This document shows, one piece after another, positions 27,417 through 35,765 of a stretch of DNA of 64,000 bases. Origin of the DNA: Pseudonocardiales bacterium (GTDB lineage Bacteria; Actinomycetota; Actinomycetes; Mycobacteriales; Pseudonocardiaceae). The DNA is taken from assembly GCA_019247305.1 (NCBI GenBank), contig JAFAPC010000170.1, positions 19,134 through 83,133 of the forward strand. Direction: 5' to 3'. Under the pieces are notes generated by a model. That model saw only the letters and a list, made by a program, of their open reading frames with translations, made no database searches and had not been told where the DNA came from. Position numbers and translations under genes: made by a program. How positions within the stretch are numbered: the stretch's first letter is position 1; every line of letters begins with the position of its first letter.

Positions 27417-27493
27417 ACCACCGATGGTAGGCAGCGGCCGCACAGGCGGTCATCACCACTGCGACAGGCCCGAGCACTGTCCTTCGATAGGGT

Positions 27494-27556
27494 GCATCTG
27501 CACGTGCATTAGCATGGGAGGATAGCTGCCGGATGCACGCATCTGTGCACGTGCAT
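27494..27556. repeat. Two near-identical GCATCTG..CACGTGCAT motifs
   Basis: gcatctgcacgtgcat (27494-27509) and gcatctgtgcacgtgcat (27539-27556) share a TGCACGTGCA palindrome. They lie in the divergent region between ctaA and the small gene at 27662 and may be tandem operator sites. No cognate regulator is known. Confidence 0.45.
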
Positions 27557-27661
27557 GGACGTGAAGGGGGTCGAGTGGACAGTCGTCTCGGCGAGGTGTC
27601 ACCCACAAGGGTGGTGCAACGGTTGCAGCCAACTTTCGAGGTAACCGTTACTCTCTGCTCT

Positions 27662-27844
27662 ATGGTGACACTCACAAAAACCACAACAACCACAGCGGTT
27701 AACAGTTGGTGGATGCTGGGCCCGCAACGCTGTCGCAGCGTGCTGGGTCCGATCAACAGATTGGCTGAAGATGGGGAGTGGCATTGCCAGTTGCTGGAGG
27801 GTCATAGCGGTGTCTGCTGCGCTCCCGATGGGACGACGTGGTGA
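27662..27844 (+). CDS. Small Cys-containing protein upstream of the thioesterase
   Basis: A 60-aa ORF from the ATG at 27662 containing WWMLGPQRCRSVLGPINRL and CQLLEGHSGVCCAPDG, with four cysteines. No Shine-Dalgarno is seen, so translation could be leaderless or start elsewhere in the longer open frame beginning at 27533. Its stop overlaps the GTG of the thioesterase gene (GTGA), which is the best argument that it is translated. The function is unknown; metal binding by the cysteines is only a possibility. Confidence 0.45.
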   Translation: MVTLTKTTTTTAVNSWWMLGPQRCRSVLGPINRLAEDGEWHCQLLEGHSGVCCAPDGTTW

Positions 27845-28452
27845 AGCCGGGGTTGGCTCCGGGCATCGCGCGGACATTGACCTATCGGGTGCAGCCGCAT
27901 GACCTGGTGACCACGCTGTTTGGGGGAGCGGCGGAGTTTGGGCGTAAGCCTGCGGTGTTGGCGACGGGGATCTTGGTGGCGTTGTGCGAATGGCCTGCGA
28001 TGGACGCGTTGCGCCAGGTGATCGGTGATGACGAGGACAGTTTGGGAACGGGGGTGTGCCTGGCTCATCGGGCGCCGGTGGCTGAGGGGACGAGATTGCT
28101 GGTCACGGCGCGGTGTGTCAGCGTGCGGGGGCGGGCGAGCCGATGGGATGTCTGTGTCCGGGATGGGGCCCGGGATGAGGGCCGGGATGGGGCCCGGGAC
28201 GAGGCGCGGATCGTGGCGGATGGCTGGGTGGAGTTCGCGGTCGTGCGGACGGCGGCGTTCGTGGAGCGGCACATGCTCGCCTCGGGTGGCGCTCCGGCGT
28301 TGGGCGGTGCGCGCCGCGACCCAGTTGGGGACTACGCCCGGCCGGCCCGGGAGCGGGTGCTCGCCCCGGGCACCGTGGTCATGACCACGGGTAGCAGGTT
28401 GTCGGCCGGCACCGGGAATAGCAGCCGCATCAGCCATCACCCAGCGCGGTGA
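27841..28452 (+). CDS. FlK-like hot-dog thioesterase
   Basis: An acyl-CoA thioesterase of the fluoroacetyl-CoA thioesterase (FlK) family. The catalytic Thr, Glu and His of FlK correspond to residues in VLATGILVALCEW (T and E) and GVCLAHRAPV (H), all conserved. FlK itself detoxifies fluoroacetyl-CoA, but most homologues have unknown acyl-CoA substrates, so specificity is not assigned. A duplicated DGARDE segment (24-bp tandem repeat) is inserted in the second half, and the tail beyond about residue 140 is longer than in FlK. The start is GTG at 27841 or 27838, coupled to the small upstream ORF. Confidence 0.78.
   Translation: MKPGLAPGIARTLTYRVQPHDLVTTLFGGAAEFGRKPAVLATGILVALCEWPAMDALRQVIGDDEDSLGTGVCLAHRAPVAEGTRLLVTARCVSVRGRASRWDVCVRDGARDEGRDGARDEARIVADGWVEFAVVRTAAFVERHMLASGGAPALGGARRDPVGDYARPARERVLAPGTVVMTTGSRLSAGTGNSSRISHHPAR
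28162..28209 (+). repeat. 24-bp in-frame tandem duplication in the thioesterase gene
   Basis: Two 24-bp units (28162-28185 and 28186-28209) encode DGARDEGR and DGARDEAR. They differ at a few bases only and keep the frame. Confidence 0.8.
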
Positions 28453-28499
28453 AGCCAGCGGGGAGTGTCAGCCCACGAACCGTGGGCGGGCCTGCGGTG

Positions 28500-29396
28500 C
28501 TACGGCGGGGGCCCGGATGGCCCGGCAGGCCCATCGTGAACCAACCGTGGACCCCCATCGGGCGGAGTCAGCGAAATCGGCATGCCCACTTTGGACTCGT
28601 ACCCCGGCAGCGCGACCCGGTAGGCGCACAGGTCGCAGTTCATTCGCACGTCGCCGGTCCGCGCCTCCCGGTAGCGCTCCAGCACCAGCCGGACCAGCCG
28701 GGCGTCCGGCCCCAGGTGCCCAGCGCTGCGGACTTCGACCTCGGGGTGCTCCTGCGCCCACGTCGCCGCCTCGGTATAGATCCGGCTCAGCAGCACCCCG
28801 GGGAACAGGAAGAACGGGGCAACCACCGCGGTCCCGACCCCGAGCAGCCGCAGCCGCTCCAGCGTGTCGGGGACCGACGGGGTGGCGACGGAGACGAAGC
28901 CGGGCTCAACGGTGCCCAGCCCGCGCCCGTCGGCGAGCAACCGGCTGACCTTCCACAGGTCCGCACAGGCGTCGGGGTCGCTGCACCCTCGCCCGATCAG
29001 CGCCACCCCCAGCTGCTCGGGGTCGGCATCAGCGGCCGCGTCCCGGATCCGGTCCGTGGCGATCTCCAGAACGTGCGGCTCAATGCCCAGGTCGCGGGCC
29101 AGACAAAAGCGCACCGCTGGATGCCGGGCCCGGGCCCGGGCCAGTGCGGCGGGACCGTCGTTCTTCAGGTGCCCGGCGGCCAGCAGCACCAAGGGCACGC
29201 TGACGATCTCGGTGGCGCCGCGGGCGACCAGGCTGTCGATGGCCTCATCAACGGTGGGTGCGGCGAGCTCGATGAAGCCGAACCCGGTCATCAGCTCACC
29301 CGCGGCAGCGCGGATGGTGCTGGCCAGCGCCCAGAACTCAGCCACCCCATCGGCATCCCGGCTGCCGTGCCCGATCACCAGCATCGCCCGGTTCAT
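28500..29396 (-). CDS. cbiX: Sirohydrochlorin chelatase CbiX-like, two-domain
   Basis: A chelatase that inserts Co2+ or Fe2+ into sirohydrochlorin for cobalamin or siroheme synthesis. Two homologous halves are visible: the first starts MLVIGHGSRD with the metal-binding His, the second contains ALIGRGCSDPDACAD. The C-terminal MNCDLCAYRVALPGYE is typical of the long actinobacterial CbiX. The length is 298 aa. Its ATG overlaps the stop of the upstream SUMT gene (ATGA), making it the last gene of cobM-cobJ-cobA-cbiX. A Pro/Gly-rich tail follows the cysteine motif. Confidence 0.9.
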   Translation of the reverse strand: MNRAMLVIGHGSRDADGVAEFWALASTIRAAAGELMTGFGFIELAAPTVDEAIDSLVARGATEIVSVPLVLLAAGHLKNDGPAALARARARHPAVRFCLARDLGIEPHVLEIATDRIRDAAADADPEQLGVALIGRGCSDPDACADLWKVSRLLADGRGLGTVEPGFVSVATPSVPDTLERLRLLGVGTAVVAPFFLFPGVLLSRIYTEAATWAQEHPEVEVRSAGHLGPDARLVRLVLERYREARTGDVRMNCDLCAYRVALPGYESKVGMPISLTPPDGGPRLVHDGPAGPSGPPP

Positions 29397-30145
29397 CCCA
29401 GCACCGTGTCATCCCAGACTGTGTTATCCCACGCCATGTTCATCCCGCCCGACGTGACGTCCAGGGCCGCCACGTCGCCAATCACGACGGTCAGCGGCGC
29501 GGGCAGCCGCCCCGAGGGCGGGTGCGCCAGGGTGCCGCGGACGGTGCGCTGGTGCGGGCGGCTTGCGGCGCTGATCGCGGCGACCGGGGTGTGCGGCGAC
29601 ATCCCGCCCGCGCGTAGCGCGGCGAGGACCCGGGGCAGCGCCGCCCGCCCGGTGAGCAGCACCACGGTGCCCCCCAGGCGGGCCAGCGCGTCCCAGTCCA
29701 CCTCCTCGACGCCGTCGTTGCCGGCGATCACGGTGAGGGTGCGGGTGCGCTGCCGGACCATCACCGGGATCCCGGCCGCCGCCGGTGCGGCCACCGCGGC
29801 GGACACCCCGGGTACCACCTCGACGTCCACCCCGGCGCGGGCCAGCGCCACCGCCTCCTCGCCGCCGCGGGACACCACGAACGGGTCACCGGCTTTGAGC
29901 CGCACGACGCACGCCCCGGTCCGGCCCAGCCCGACGAGCAACGCGTTGACCTCGGCCTGGGGTGGCGCCGGGGTGGCGCCGTGCTTGCCGACGCAGTGCC
30001 GGGTCGCGGTCGGGGCGAGCGCCACGATCTCCGCCATCGACGGGCGGTCGTAGACCACGTGCCGTGCTCGGGCCAGCAGCGCGGCGCCGCGCCGGGTGAT
30101 CAGCTGGGGGTCGCCGGGTCCGGCACCCACCAAATGCACGGTCAC
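29393..30145 (-). CDS. cobA: Uroporphyrinogen-III C-methyltransferase
   Basis: SUMT methylates uroporphyrinogen III at C2 and C7 with SAM to give precorrin-2, the branch point to siroheme and cobalamin. The motifs HLVGAGPGDPQLITRRGA (N-terminal), VVRLKAGDPFVVSRGGEEA and VVPGVSAAVAAPAAAGIPV are diagnostic. The GTG at 30145 overlaps the cobJ stop (GTGA) and gives 250 aa, the usual size. A second SUMT domain is present in CysG at 33455-34687, so the window encodes two. The tail after about residue 230 is unusual (MAWDNTVWDDTV). Confidence 0.9.
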   Translation of the reverse strand: MTVHLVGAGPGDPQLITRRGAALLARARHVVYDRPSMAEIVALAPTATRHCVGKHGATPAPPQAEVNALLVGLGRTGACVVRLKAGDPFVVSRGGEEAVALARAGVDVEVVPGVSAAVAAPAAAGIPVMVRQRTRTLTVIAGNDGVEEVDWDALARLGGTVVLLTGRAALPRVLAALRAGGMSPHTPVAAISAASRPHQRTVRGTLAHPPSGRLPAPLTVVIGDVAALDVTSGGMNMAWDNTVWDDTVLG

Positions 30146-30891
30146 CGCGGCGCACCGAGCGACTGAGCGGTCACCAGCCAGCCGCCGAGCCGGCTCGTGC
30201 TGGCCGCGCCGACAATCACCACGGTGTGCATCCCGGCTCTGGCCGGATCCAGGGTGGCCAGCGTGGTGAGCTCCACGCACTCGCCGTCCCGCCCCGCGTC
30301 GGTGACCAGCCCGACCGGGGTGTCGCCAGGCCGGTATTCGGCGAGGACATCGCGAGCCCGGAGCAGCTGCCACGACCGCCCGCGCGAGCGCGGGTTGTAC
30401 AGCGCGAGCACCAGGTCAGCGGCGGCCACCGCGCGGAGCCGGGCCTCCACCGCTGCCCAGGGGGCGAGCAGGTCGGACAGACTCAGGCAGGCGAAGTCGC
30501 GCGCCAGAGGGGCTCCCAGCAGCGCGCTCGCCGCGATGGCCGCCGTGACGCCAGGCACTACCCGCACCGCCGGTCGCCGCGCCGGCGGTAGCGCGGCGAC
30601 GGTGGTCAACGCCCACGAGGCCATCCCGTAGACCCCGGCGTCACCGGAGGACACCAGGGCCACCCGCGCCCCGCCGGCCGCCGCGCGTACCGCGTCCTGC
30701 GCGCGCTGCTGCTCAGCGCCGATCCCGCTGGGCACCACGCTCTGGTGGGGGCCGGTGAGGTCGGCGCAGGCCGCCAGGTACGTGTGGTACCCGAAGACGG
30801 CCTGGGCGTCCCGGACGGCGTCCTGCGCGGCCGGGGTGCGATGTACCGGAGCGCCCGGGCCTAACCCGACGACGCTGAGCAGGCCGGTCAC
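30142..30891 (-). CDS. cobJ: Precorrin-3B C17-methyltransferase
   Basis: CobJ contracts the corrin ring and methylates C17 during aerobic (or anaerobic, as CbiH) cobalamin synthesis. The family signatures LSVVGLGPGAPVHRTPAA, FGYHTYLAACADL, VALVSSGDAGVYGMAS and VVPGVTAAIAASALLGAPL are present, with LVLALYNPRSRGRSWQLL following. The length is 249 aa. It overlaps cobM upstream and cobA downstream by 4 nt each, so the four-gene run is tightly coupled. Confidence 0.94.
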   Translation of the reverse strand: MTGLLSVVGLGPGAPVHRTPAAQDAVRDAQAVFGYHTYLAACADLTGPHQSVVPSGIGAEQQRAQDAVRAAAGGARVALVSSGDAGVYGMASWALTTVAALPPARRPAVRVVPGVTAAIAASALLGAPLARDFACLSLSDLLAPWAAVEARLRAVAAADLVLALYNPRSRGRSWQLLRARDVLAEYRPGDTPVGLVTDAGRDGECVELTTLATLDPARAGMHTVVIVGAASTSRLGGWLVTAQSLGAPR

Positions 30892-31757
30892 CGGGGCCTG
30901 CGCTTGGCGGTGGGGATGGGCCGTCCCGCGGTGCTGCCCGGCAGCGAGCGGCGGCGGCAGCTGTGCGAGTAGGTGGGGTCATACAGCCGGCTGCGGGCCC
31001 TGGCGTGGGACAGCCCTGCGTCGGATCCCTTTGGACCGGATAGCGCCGGTCCTACTAGCACCAGCGCGGTGGTGCGGATTCCGGAGGCGCGCAACGCGCC
31101 AGCGAGGCCGTCCACCGTGGTGGTGATCACCGTCTCGTCCGGCCAGCTGGCCTTCGCGACGACGACGGCGGGGGTCTGCGGTGGGTAGCCGGCCAGCAGC
31201 TCCTCGCGCATCGCGGCCGGCCGGGCCGCGGACAGGTAGATGGCCATGGTGGTGCCATGGCGAGCGAAGCTGGCGACGCTTTCGGCGGCCGGCATCGACG
31301 CCGCGGTCCGACCGCCGCCGAGCCGGGTGAGCACGGTGCTTTGCGCCACCCCCGGCGCGGTGAGCTCCACCCCAGCAGCGGCTGCGGCGGCGGCGAGTGA
31401 GCCGACGCCGGGCACGATCTCGAAGGCCCGGCCGTGGCGCGTGCACCAGCTGATCTGCTCAGCCAACGCGGAGTACAGCGAGATGTCCCCGGAGTGCAGC
31501 CGCACGATCGCGGCGTCCGGGTGTGCGGTGTAGACCGCGAGCACATCCTCCAGCGTCATGCCCGCCGAGTCGTGCAGCTCGACACCGTCGCGGCAGTGTG
31601 CCAACACCGCCGCAGGAACCAGCGACGATGCCCAGATCACCACGTCAGCACCGGCGAGCCGGTGCGCCCCCCGCAGGGTGAGCAGGTCCGGTGCGCCAGG
31701 CCCAGCGCCCACGAACGAGATCAGCCCAGGAGCCTTGGACCCAGCGGCCAGTCGCAT
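30888..31757 (-). CDS. cobM: Precorrin-4 C11-methyltransferase
   Basis: CobM methylates C11 of precorrin-4. Family features are ISFVGAGPGAPDLLTLRGA, VIWASSLVPAAVLAHCRDG, AIVRLHSGDISLYSALAEQ and FEIVPGVGSLAAAAAAAGVEL. The catalytic core ends near residue 250; a basic, Arg-rich tail of about 35 residues follows. It is the first gene of the minus-strand cobM-cobJ-cobA-cbiX run. I see no cobalamin riboswitch in the roughly 30 bp before the SOD gene, so the promoter is probably short or upstream of the SOD gene. Confidence 0.94.
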   Translation of the reverse strand: MRLAAGSKAPGLISFVGAGPGAPDLLTLRGAHRLAGADVVIWASSLVPAAVLAHCRDGVELHDSAGMTLEDVLAVYTAHPDAAIVRLHSGDISLYSALAEQISWCTRHGRAFEIVPGVGSLAAAAAAAGVELTAPGVAQSTVLTRLGGGRTAASMPAAESVASFARHGTTMAIYLSAARPAAMREELLAGYPPQTPAVVVAKASWPDETVITTTVDGLAGALRASGIRTTALVLVGPALSGPKGSDAGLSHARARSRLYDPTYSHSCRRRSLPGSTAGRPIPTAKRRPR

Positions 31758-31790
31758 CAGGCCATCCCATCTCCGGTGCTACGACCGTCT

Positions 31791-32447
31791 TCACCGCCTG
31801 GACAGGGTGAGGCAGGCTATCCGGGCCCCCGCCTGGCCGGCGTGACCGGGAGCCGTCTCGGTCTGCATCGCTTCATGGATCACAATTGAGCCGGGCACCC
31901 GGTCGCTGAAGACAAAAGGCACCGTGCTGCGCGAGGTGCTGTCGCCGGCGTCGTCCGTGTGCAGGTCCAGCCAGATTTCGTTGCGCGGGTTGGCGTACTC
32001 GGGGTTGGTCGAGGGCGCTTGGGGTGTCGCTGCGGGATCCATCCGATTCTGGTAATGCGGACCAGCTGCCTCGCCGGTGGCACCGCACGCCTTCATGTGC
32101 ACGTGCGCCGCGTAGCCCCGGTTGGGCAGCAACCCGGAAACCGTGAGCTCCGCCCTGGTGGACCCGTCCGACGACGGGATAAGGGCGGCCGTGACGGCCG
32201 CACCGACCGGCGCCAGCTCCGGGTTGTAGGTCATGGCCTTCGAGGTCGGGTTCGGTGCGGTGAGCGTGCCGCTCCCGAAAAGGAAGACCCCAGATGTCGG
32301 ACTTTCGCTGCTGGCGGATGGCGTGGGCATGGTGACCCCGTGGTACGCGCAGCCAACCGGCATGAGGGCCACGATGGCGCCGACCACGGTAAGTATGAGC
32401 CGCCACCACGCTGTGTGATAGGAATTACCCAGGGTGAGTCCCCTCAT
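31791..32447 (-). CDS. sodC: Cu/Zn superoxide dismutase-like lipoprotein
   Basis: A secreted Cu/Zn SOD-like protein. The N-terminal hydrophobic segment (LILTVVGAIVALMPVGC) ends in a lipobox-like cysteine, suggesting a membrane-anchored lipoprotein; the -3 Pro is atypical. The SOD fold residues are present in AAHVHMKACG (Cu ligands), AGPHYQNRMDP (bridging region), IWLDLHTDDAG and SIVIHEAMQTE, with a second cysteine in ARIACLTL. The length is 218 aa. It lies between the two divergent corrinoid transcripts, on the same strand as cobM and 33 bp upstream of it. It would detoxify superoxide outside the membrane. Confidence 0.85.
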   Translation of the reverse strand: MRGLTLGNSYHTAWWRLILTVVGAIVALMPVGCAYHGVTMPTPSASSESPTSGVFLFGSGTLTAPNPTSKAMTYNPELAPVGAAVTAALIPSSDGSTRAELTVSGLLPNRGYAAHVHMKACGATGEAAGPHYQNRMDPAATPQAPSTNPEYANPRNEIWLDLHTDDAGDSTSRSTVPFVFSDRVPGSIVIHEAMQTETAPGHAGQAGARIACLTLSRR

Positions 32448-32492
32448 ATGGTTTATTATGCCTGCTTCCCACGCGAGGAGGCGAGGCGGAAG

Positions 32493-32738
32493 TTATTGAT
32501 CGTCAGGGTCGCTTTCCATGGCGCAGACAAAGTTCTTTACGTAGCGCAGCGCCAATTCCTGGCGATCCGTTGGGTAGGGTGCCCAAGCAAGTGCATCCCC
32601 CGCAAAGCGCAATAACTGATCCTGGTTGAGTCTGGACACGATCAGCCGGGCGAGCTCGTCTCCGTCCAGGTCCGGACGCAGGCGTCGGGCGAGCACATAC
32701 TGGGTGGCCAGCTCGTCGTCGTGATTTGCCGCGCTCAT
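32493..32738 (-). CDS. Small conserved-looking acidic protein, unknown
   Basis: An 81-aa soluble protein reading DELATQYVLARRLRPDLDGD near the start and FAGDALAWAPYPTDRQELAL in the middle. The ATG at 32738 is chosen because GGAGA lies about 8 nt upstream; the longer frame to 32855 lacks a site. It is acidic and helical without recognised motifs. It lies divergently from cobH and upstream of the SOD gene on the same strand. Function unknown. Confidence 0.55.
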   Translation of the reverse strand: MSAANHDDELATQYVLARRLRPDLDGDELARLIVSRLNQDQLLRFAGDALAWAPYPTDRQELALRYVKNFVCAMESDPDDQ

Positions 32739-32840
32739 CCGCGATCTCCGTTCACCCCCGCCGCCGTGGGCGTATGCACCATTGTGACGGCAAGCTGGAC
32801 GGCATGCTGAGTGCAGAAAAGGCAGAAAGGGGACGATGTG

Positions 32841-33458
32841 ATGCGAACCCAGCATCCGATCGAGGTCGAGTCATATCGGATCCTTCGGGCTCAGGTGGAC
32901 ACCGCGAGGCTGCCACCGGGTACCCGCGCGGTGACCGAGCGGGTGATCCACGCCAGCGCGGACCTCGATTACGCCACTGACCTGGTCTGCGACGAAGACG
33001 CGCTGCGCGCGGGGCAGCGGGCGCTGGCTGACGGGGCGCCGTTGGTGGTTGACGTCCAGATGCTCGCCGCCGGCATCACCTCGCGGCCGTGTGTGGTCGC
33101 GCTCGAGTTGGCCTCAGCGCTGGCCCCGACACCGGAGCTGACCCAGGGGCTGACCCAGGGCCTGACGCGCTGCGCGGCGGGAATCCGGGTGGCTGCTGCT
33201 GAGCACCCCCAGGGTGCGGTGTGGGCGGTGGGCAGCGCGCCGAGCGCGCTGCGCGAGCTGATCCGCCTCGCTGCGGCGGGTGTGCTGCGTCCGGCGCTGG
33301 TCATCGGACTGCCGGTGGGCTTTGTCGACGCTGCGCGGGCCAAAGCGGCGCTGCGAGACTCGGGGTTGCCGGCGCTGTCCAACCGCAGCGCCAAGGGCGG
33401 CACCGCGGTCACCGCGGCGGCGGTCAACGCGCTGCTGTTCTGGAAGCCGGTGCGGTGA
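32841..33458 (+). CDS. cobH: Precorrin-8X methylmutase
   Basis: CobH (CbiC) moves a methyl group from C11 to C12, converting precorrin-8X to hydrogenobyrinate. The family pattern is seen in RVIHASADLDYATDL (catalytic His), PLVVDVQMLAAGI and LPVGFVDAARAKAALRDSG. The ATG at 32841 has AAGGGGA upstream and gives 205 aa, the usual size. It overlaps cysG by GTGA, so precorrin rearrangement and siroheme synthesis are translationally coupled here. It diverges from the cobM transcript. Confidence 0.94.
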   Translation: MRTQHPIEVESYRILRAQVDTARLPPGTRAVTERVIHASADLDYATDLVCDEDALRAGQRALADGAPLVVDVQMLAAGITSRPCVVALELASALAPTPELTQGLTQGLTRCAAGIRVAAAEHPQGAVWAVGSAPSALRELIRLAAAGVLRPALVIGLPVGFVDAARAKAALRDSGLPALSNRSAKGGTAVTAAAVNALLFWKPVR

Positions 33459-34687
33459 AGCCCTACCTTGTCGGGCTGGACCTGACCGGGCGCCGGGTCG
33501 TCGTCGTCGGCGCGGGCACCGTCGCTGGGCGGCGGCTGCCGCGACTGATCGCCGCCGGCGCCGACGTGCTGCTCGTCGCCCCCGAGGCCACCCCAGCCGT
33601 CGAGGCGATGGCCACCGCGGGGGAACTGCGCTGGGAGGTCCGAGGCTACCTCGATGGTGATCTTGAAGATGCCTGGTATGCCCTGGCCTGCAGCTCCGAG
33701 CCAGCAGTCAACGCCGCAGTGGTCGCGGAGGCGCAGCGGCGCCGGGTGTTCTGCGTGCGGGCCGACGATGCGACCGGTGGCAGCGCTGTCACCGCGGCCA
33801 CCGGGGAACACGAGGGCTTGCTCATCGGCGTGCTCGCCGGGCGCCGCCCGCGCCGCTCCGCCGCTGTCCGGGATGCGCTGCTTGACGCCCTGCGCACCGG
33901 GATGGTGGACGACGCCCCGGACGCCGAAGAGCGCATCACGACTCCGGGAGTGGCGCTGGTCGGCGCGGGACCTGGTGACCCCGATCTGATCACCGTGCGC
34001 GGACGGCGGTTGTTGGCCCGAGCCGACGTGGTGCTGGCCGACCGGCTCGCGCCTCGAGAGCTGCTCGACGAGCTCGGCGCGCACGTCACGGTGATCGACG
34101 CGGCGAAGGTGCCCTACGGCCGGGCGATGGCCCAGGAACAGATCAACACGCAGCTGATTGAGCACGCCCGGGCCGGCCGGTTCGTGGTGCGGCTCAAGGG
34201 CGGGGACCCCTACGTGTTCGGGCGCGGCTTTGAGGAGGTGCTGGCCTGCGCGGCTGCCGGGGTGCCGGTGACCGTGGTCCCCGGCATCACCAGCGCCATC
34301 TCGGTACCGGCGGCGGCGGGGATCCCGGTGACGCACCGCGGCGTGACCCATGAGTTTGTTGTCGTGTCCGGGCATGTGGCTCCAGACGATCCCAGCTCAC
34401 TGGTGGACTGGTCAGCACTGGGGCGGCTGCGTGGCACTCTGGTGCTGCTCATGGCGCTGCGGCGGATCGGCGTGTTCGCAAACGCCCTGCTCACGCACGG
34501 CCGACCAGCGGACACCCCGGTCGCCGTGATCGCCAACGGTACCCTGCATGGCCAGCGGGTGGTGCGCTGCACCTTGGCCGAGGTCCCCATCGCCAGCGCC
34601 GGCATCCGCCCGCCCGCCATCGTCATCATCGGCCCGGTAGTAGCCCTAAGCGACCCCCCGTCCACCCACGGTCTCATGGATGCTTAA
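33455..34687 (+). CDS. cysG: Siroheme synthase, dehydrogenase/ferrochelatase-SUMT fusion
   Basis: A bifunctional protein: the N-terminal Met8-like domain (VVVVGAGTVAGRRLPRLIA, NAD-dependent precorrin-2 dehydrogenase) and a C-terminal SUMT domain (VALVGAGPGDPDLITVRGRR, VVRLKGGDPYVFGRGFEE, VTVVPGITSAISVPAAAG). It is 410 aa, shorter than E. coli CysG (457) but like other actinobacterial versions. Siroheme serves sulfite and nitrite reductases. Its last residues (HGLMDA) and stop codon lie inside the first unit of the 42-bp repeat array that follows, so the repeat invaded or replaced the gene's 3' end. Confidence 0.95.
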   Translation: MKPYLVGLDLTGRRVVVVGAGTVAGRRLPRLIAAGADVLLVAPEATPAVEAMATAGELRWEVRGYLDGDLEDAWYALACSSEPAVNAAVVAEAQRRRVFCVRADDATGGSAVTAATGEHEGLLIGVLAGRRPRRSAAVRDALLDALRTGMVDDAPDAEERITTPGVALVGAGPGDPDLITVRGRRLLARADVVLADRLAPRELLDELGAHVTVIDAAKVPYGRAMAQEQINTQLIEHARAGRFVVRLKGGDPYVFGRGFEEVLACAAAGVPVTVVPGITSAISVPAAAGIPVTHRGVTHEFVVVSGHVAPDDPSSLVDWSALGRLRGTLVLLMALRRIGVFANALLTHGRPADTPVAVIANGTLHGQRVVRCTLAEVPIASAGIRPPAIVIIGPVVALSDPPSTHGLMDA

Positions 34688-34778
34688 GCACCTTCCCACG
34701 TGCCCACGTACGGTCTCATGGATGCTTAAGCACCTTTCGGGGCGCCTGCGCGCGGTCTCATGGATGCTTACGCACCTT
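34669..34778 (+). repeat. Left 42-bp-period repeat array, three units
   Basis: A 26-bp conserved block, beginning CGGTCTCATGGATGCTTAAG and continuing CACCTT, recurs at 34669-34694, 34711-34736 and 34753-34778, exactly 42 bp apart, with 16-bp variable spacers. The third unit has one substitution (TTACG for TTAAG). The block contains the palindrome TGCTTAAGCA. Two inverted copies lie on the other side of the DUF559 gene. Confidence 0.95.
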
Positions 34779-34791
34779 TCCCCCTCGATTG

Positions 34792-35685
34792 TCACGCGGC
34801 ACGGCGTGCTTGCAGGGCGGCCCGGACTGTCCAGATCACTCGGTGGGGATCGCGCAGGTGCTCCCGTGTGACGAAGACAATCTCCCAGCCCGCGGCGTGC
34901 AGGCGGTTGAGTCGTTCTCGGTCCGATCCGACCTGCAGCGGCGTGCCGTGCCACACCCCGTCGTACTCGACGGCGAGCCGGTGGTACGGGAAGGCGAGAT
35001 CGACGGTCGCCACCCATCGGCCGGCGTGATACACGCGAAACTGCACTTCCGGGTTCAGCCCGTCGAATACCAGGTGGACCCGAAGCTGGGATTCGGGCCG
35101 CGACTGCGCCCTCGGATCGGCGAGCTCCAGCGCCCGGCGTGCCTGGACGATGCCGCGGTCGTGCCGCCCGGTCAAGAACAGCTCCAGCTCTGCCCGCCCG
35201 ACGAGGCCGGCCCGCAACACGGCGTCCAGATCGGCCACCGCGTCCGGGAGCGCACGGTCGAGCAGCAAGTCGAAGGCGGTGCGGCGGGATGTCGCAAGGC
35301 GAACCCGCGACCACGGCTGCGCCTCGTCAGGGCGCACCTCGCAGCGCCGCAGGTCCACGCCTGCCCGGCGAAACAACCTCGTCTGCAGACCAGCGACCAC
35401 CTCGACCGGATCGCCGGGCAACGCCAGCGGGACACCGCGTAGCGTCGCCGCCGACCGCCCCGTGATCACCGCGTCAGCCGGCAGGACCAGCGCCGCGCAC
35501 TCACAGCGCAATTCGTGAGTCAGGGCCGTGGTCGCGGGCACGTAAACGTCTCGAAACACCCGCTGGTACCGAGCGGACGCCACCTGCTTCCGCGTGGCAA
35601 GGCCCGCCGCGATAGCTTCCGAACCGCGAAACGCTCCGCTCAGCTCGCTGGTGCCCCGGTGATGACCCCGCCGTTGATGACCCAT
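34792..35685 (-). CDS. DUF559 / AbiEi-antitoxin-like N-terminal domain protein
   Basis: A 297-aa protein. The N-terminal part (GSEAIAAGLATRKQVASARY, then VFRDVYVPATTALT) resembles the winged-helix AbiEi-type antitoxin N-domain. The C-terminal DUF559 part (VDLAFPYHRLAVEYDGVWHG, then DRERLNRLHAAGWEIVFVT) is a Vsr/very-short-patch-like endonuclease fold with the E-x-D-G-x-x-H core. The ATG at 35685 is preferred; the frame stays open to 35766. Such genes are common singletons in actinobacteria, and their role is unproven. This one is exactly bracketed by inverted 42-bp-period repeat arrays, which suggests a cassette. Confidence 0.8.
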   Translation of the reverse strand: MGHQRRGHHRGTSELSGAFRGSEAIAAGLATRKQVASARYQRVFRDVYVPATTALTHELRCECAALVLPADAVITGRSAATLRGVPLALPGDPVEVVAGLQTRLFRRAGVDLRRCEVRPDEAQPWSRVRLATSRRTAFDLLLDRALPDAVADLDAVLRAGLVGRAELELFLTGRHDRGIVQARRALELADPRAQSRPESQLRVHLVFDGLNPEVQFRVYHAGRWVATVDLAFPYHRLAVEYDGVWHGTPLQVGSDRERLNRLHAAGWEIVFVTREHLRDPHRVIWTVRAALQARRAA

Positions 35686-35765
35686 AGTGACAAACCCTGC
35701 ACCACCGCGAAACGTGTGTCGAACGACCATCCACAGATCGCCCGAGTTATCCACAGTGCAGGTCA

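Noticed and set aside
30142..31790. Cobalamin riboswitch upstream of cobM
   Set aside because: No B12-box-like element or long leader is visible in the short gap to the SOD gene.
34669..34794. Three regularly spaced repeats, CRISPR-like
   Set aside because: The spacers are only 16 bp, there are three units and inverted copies 1 kb away, and no cas genes are near.
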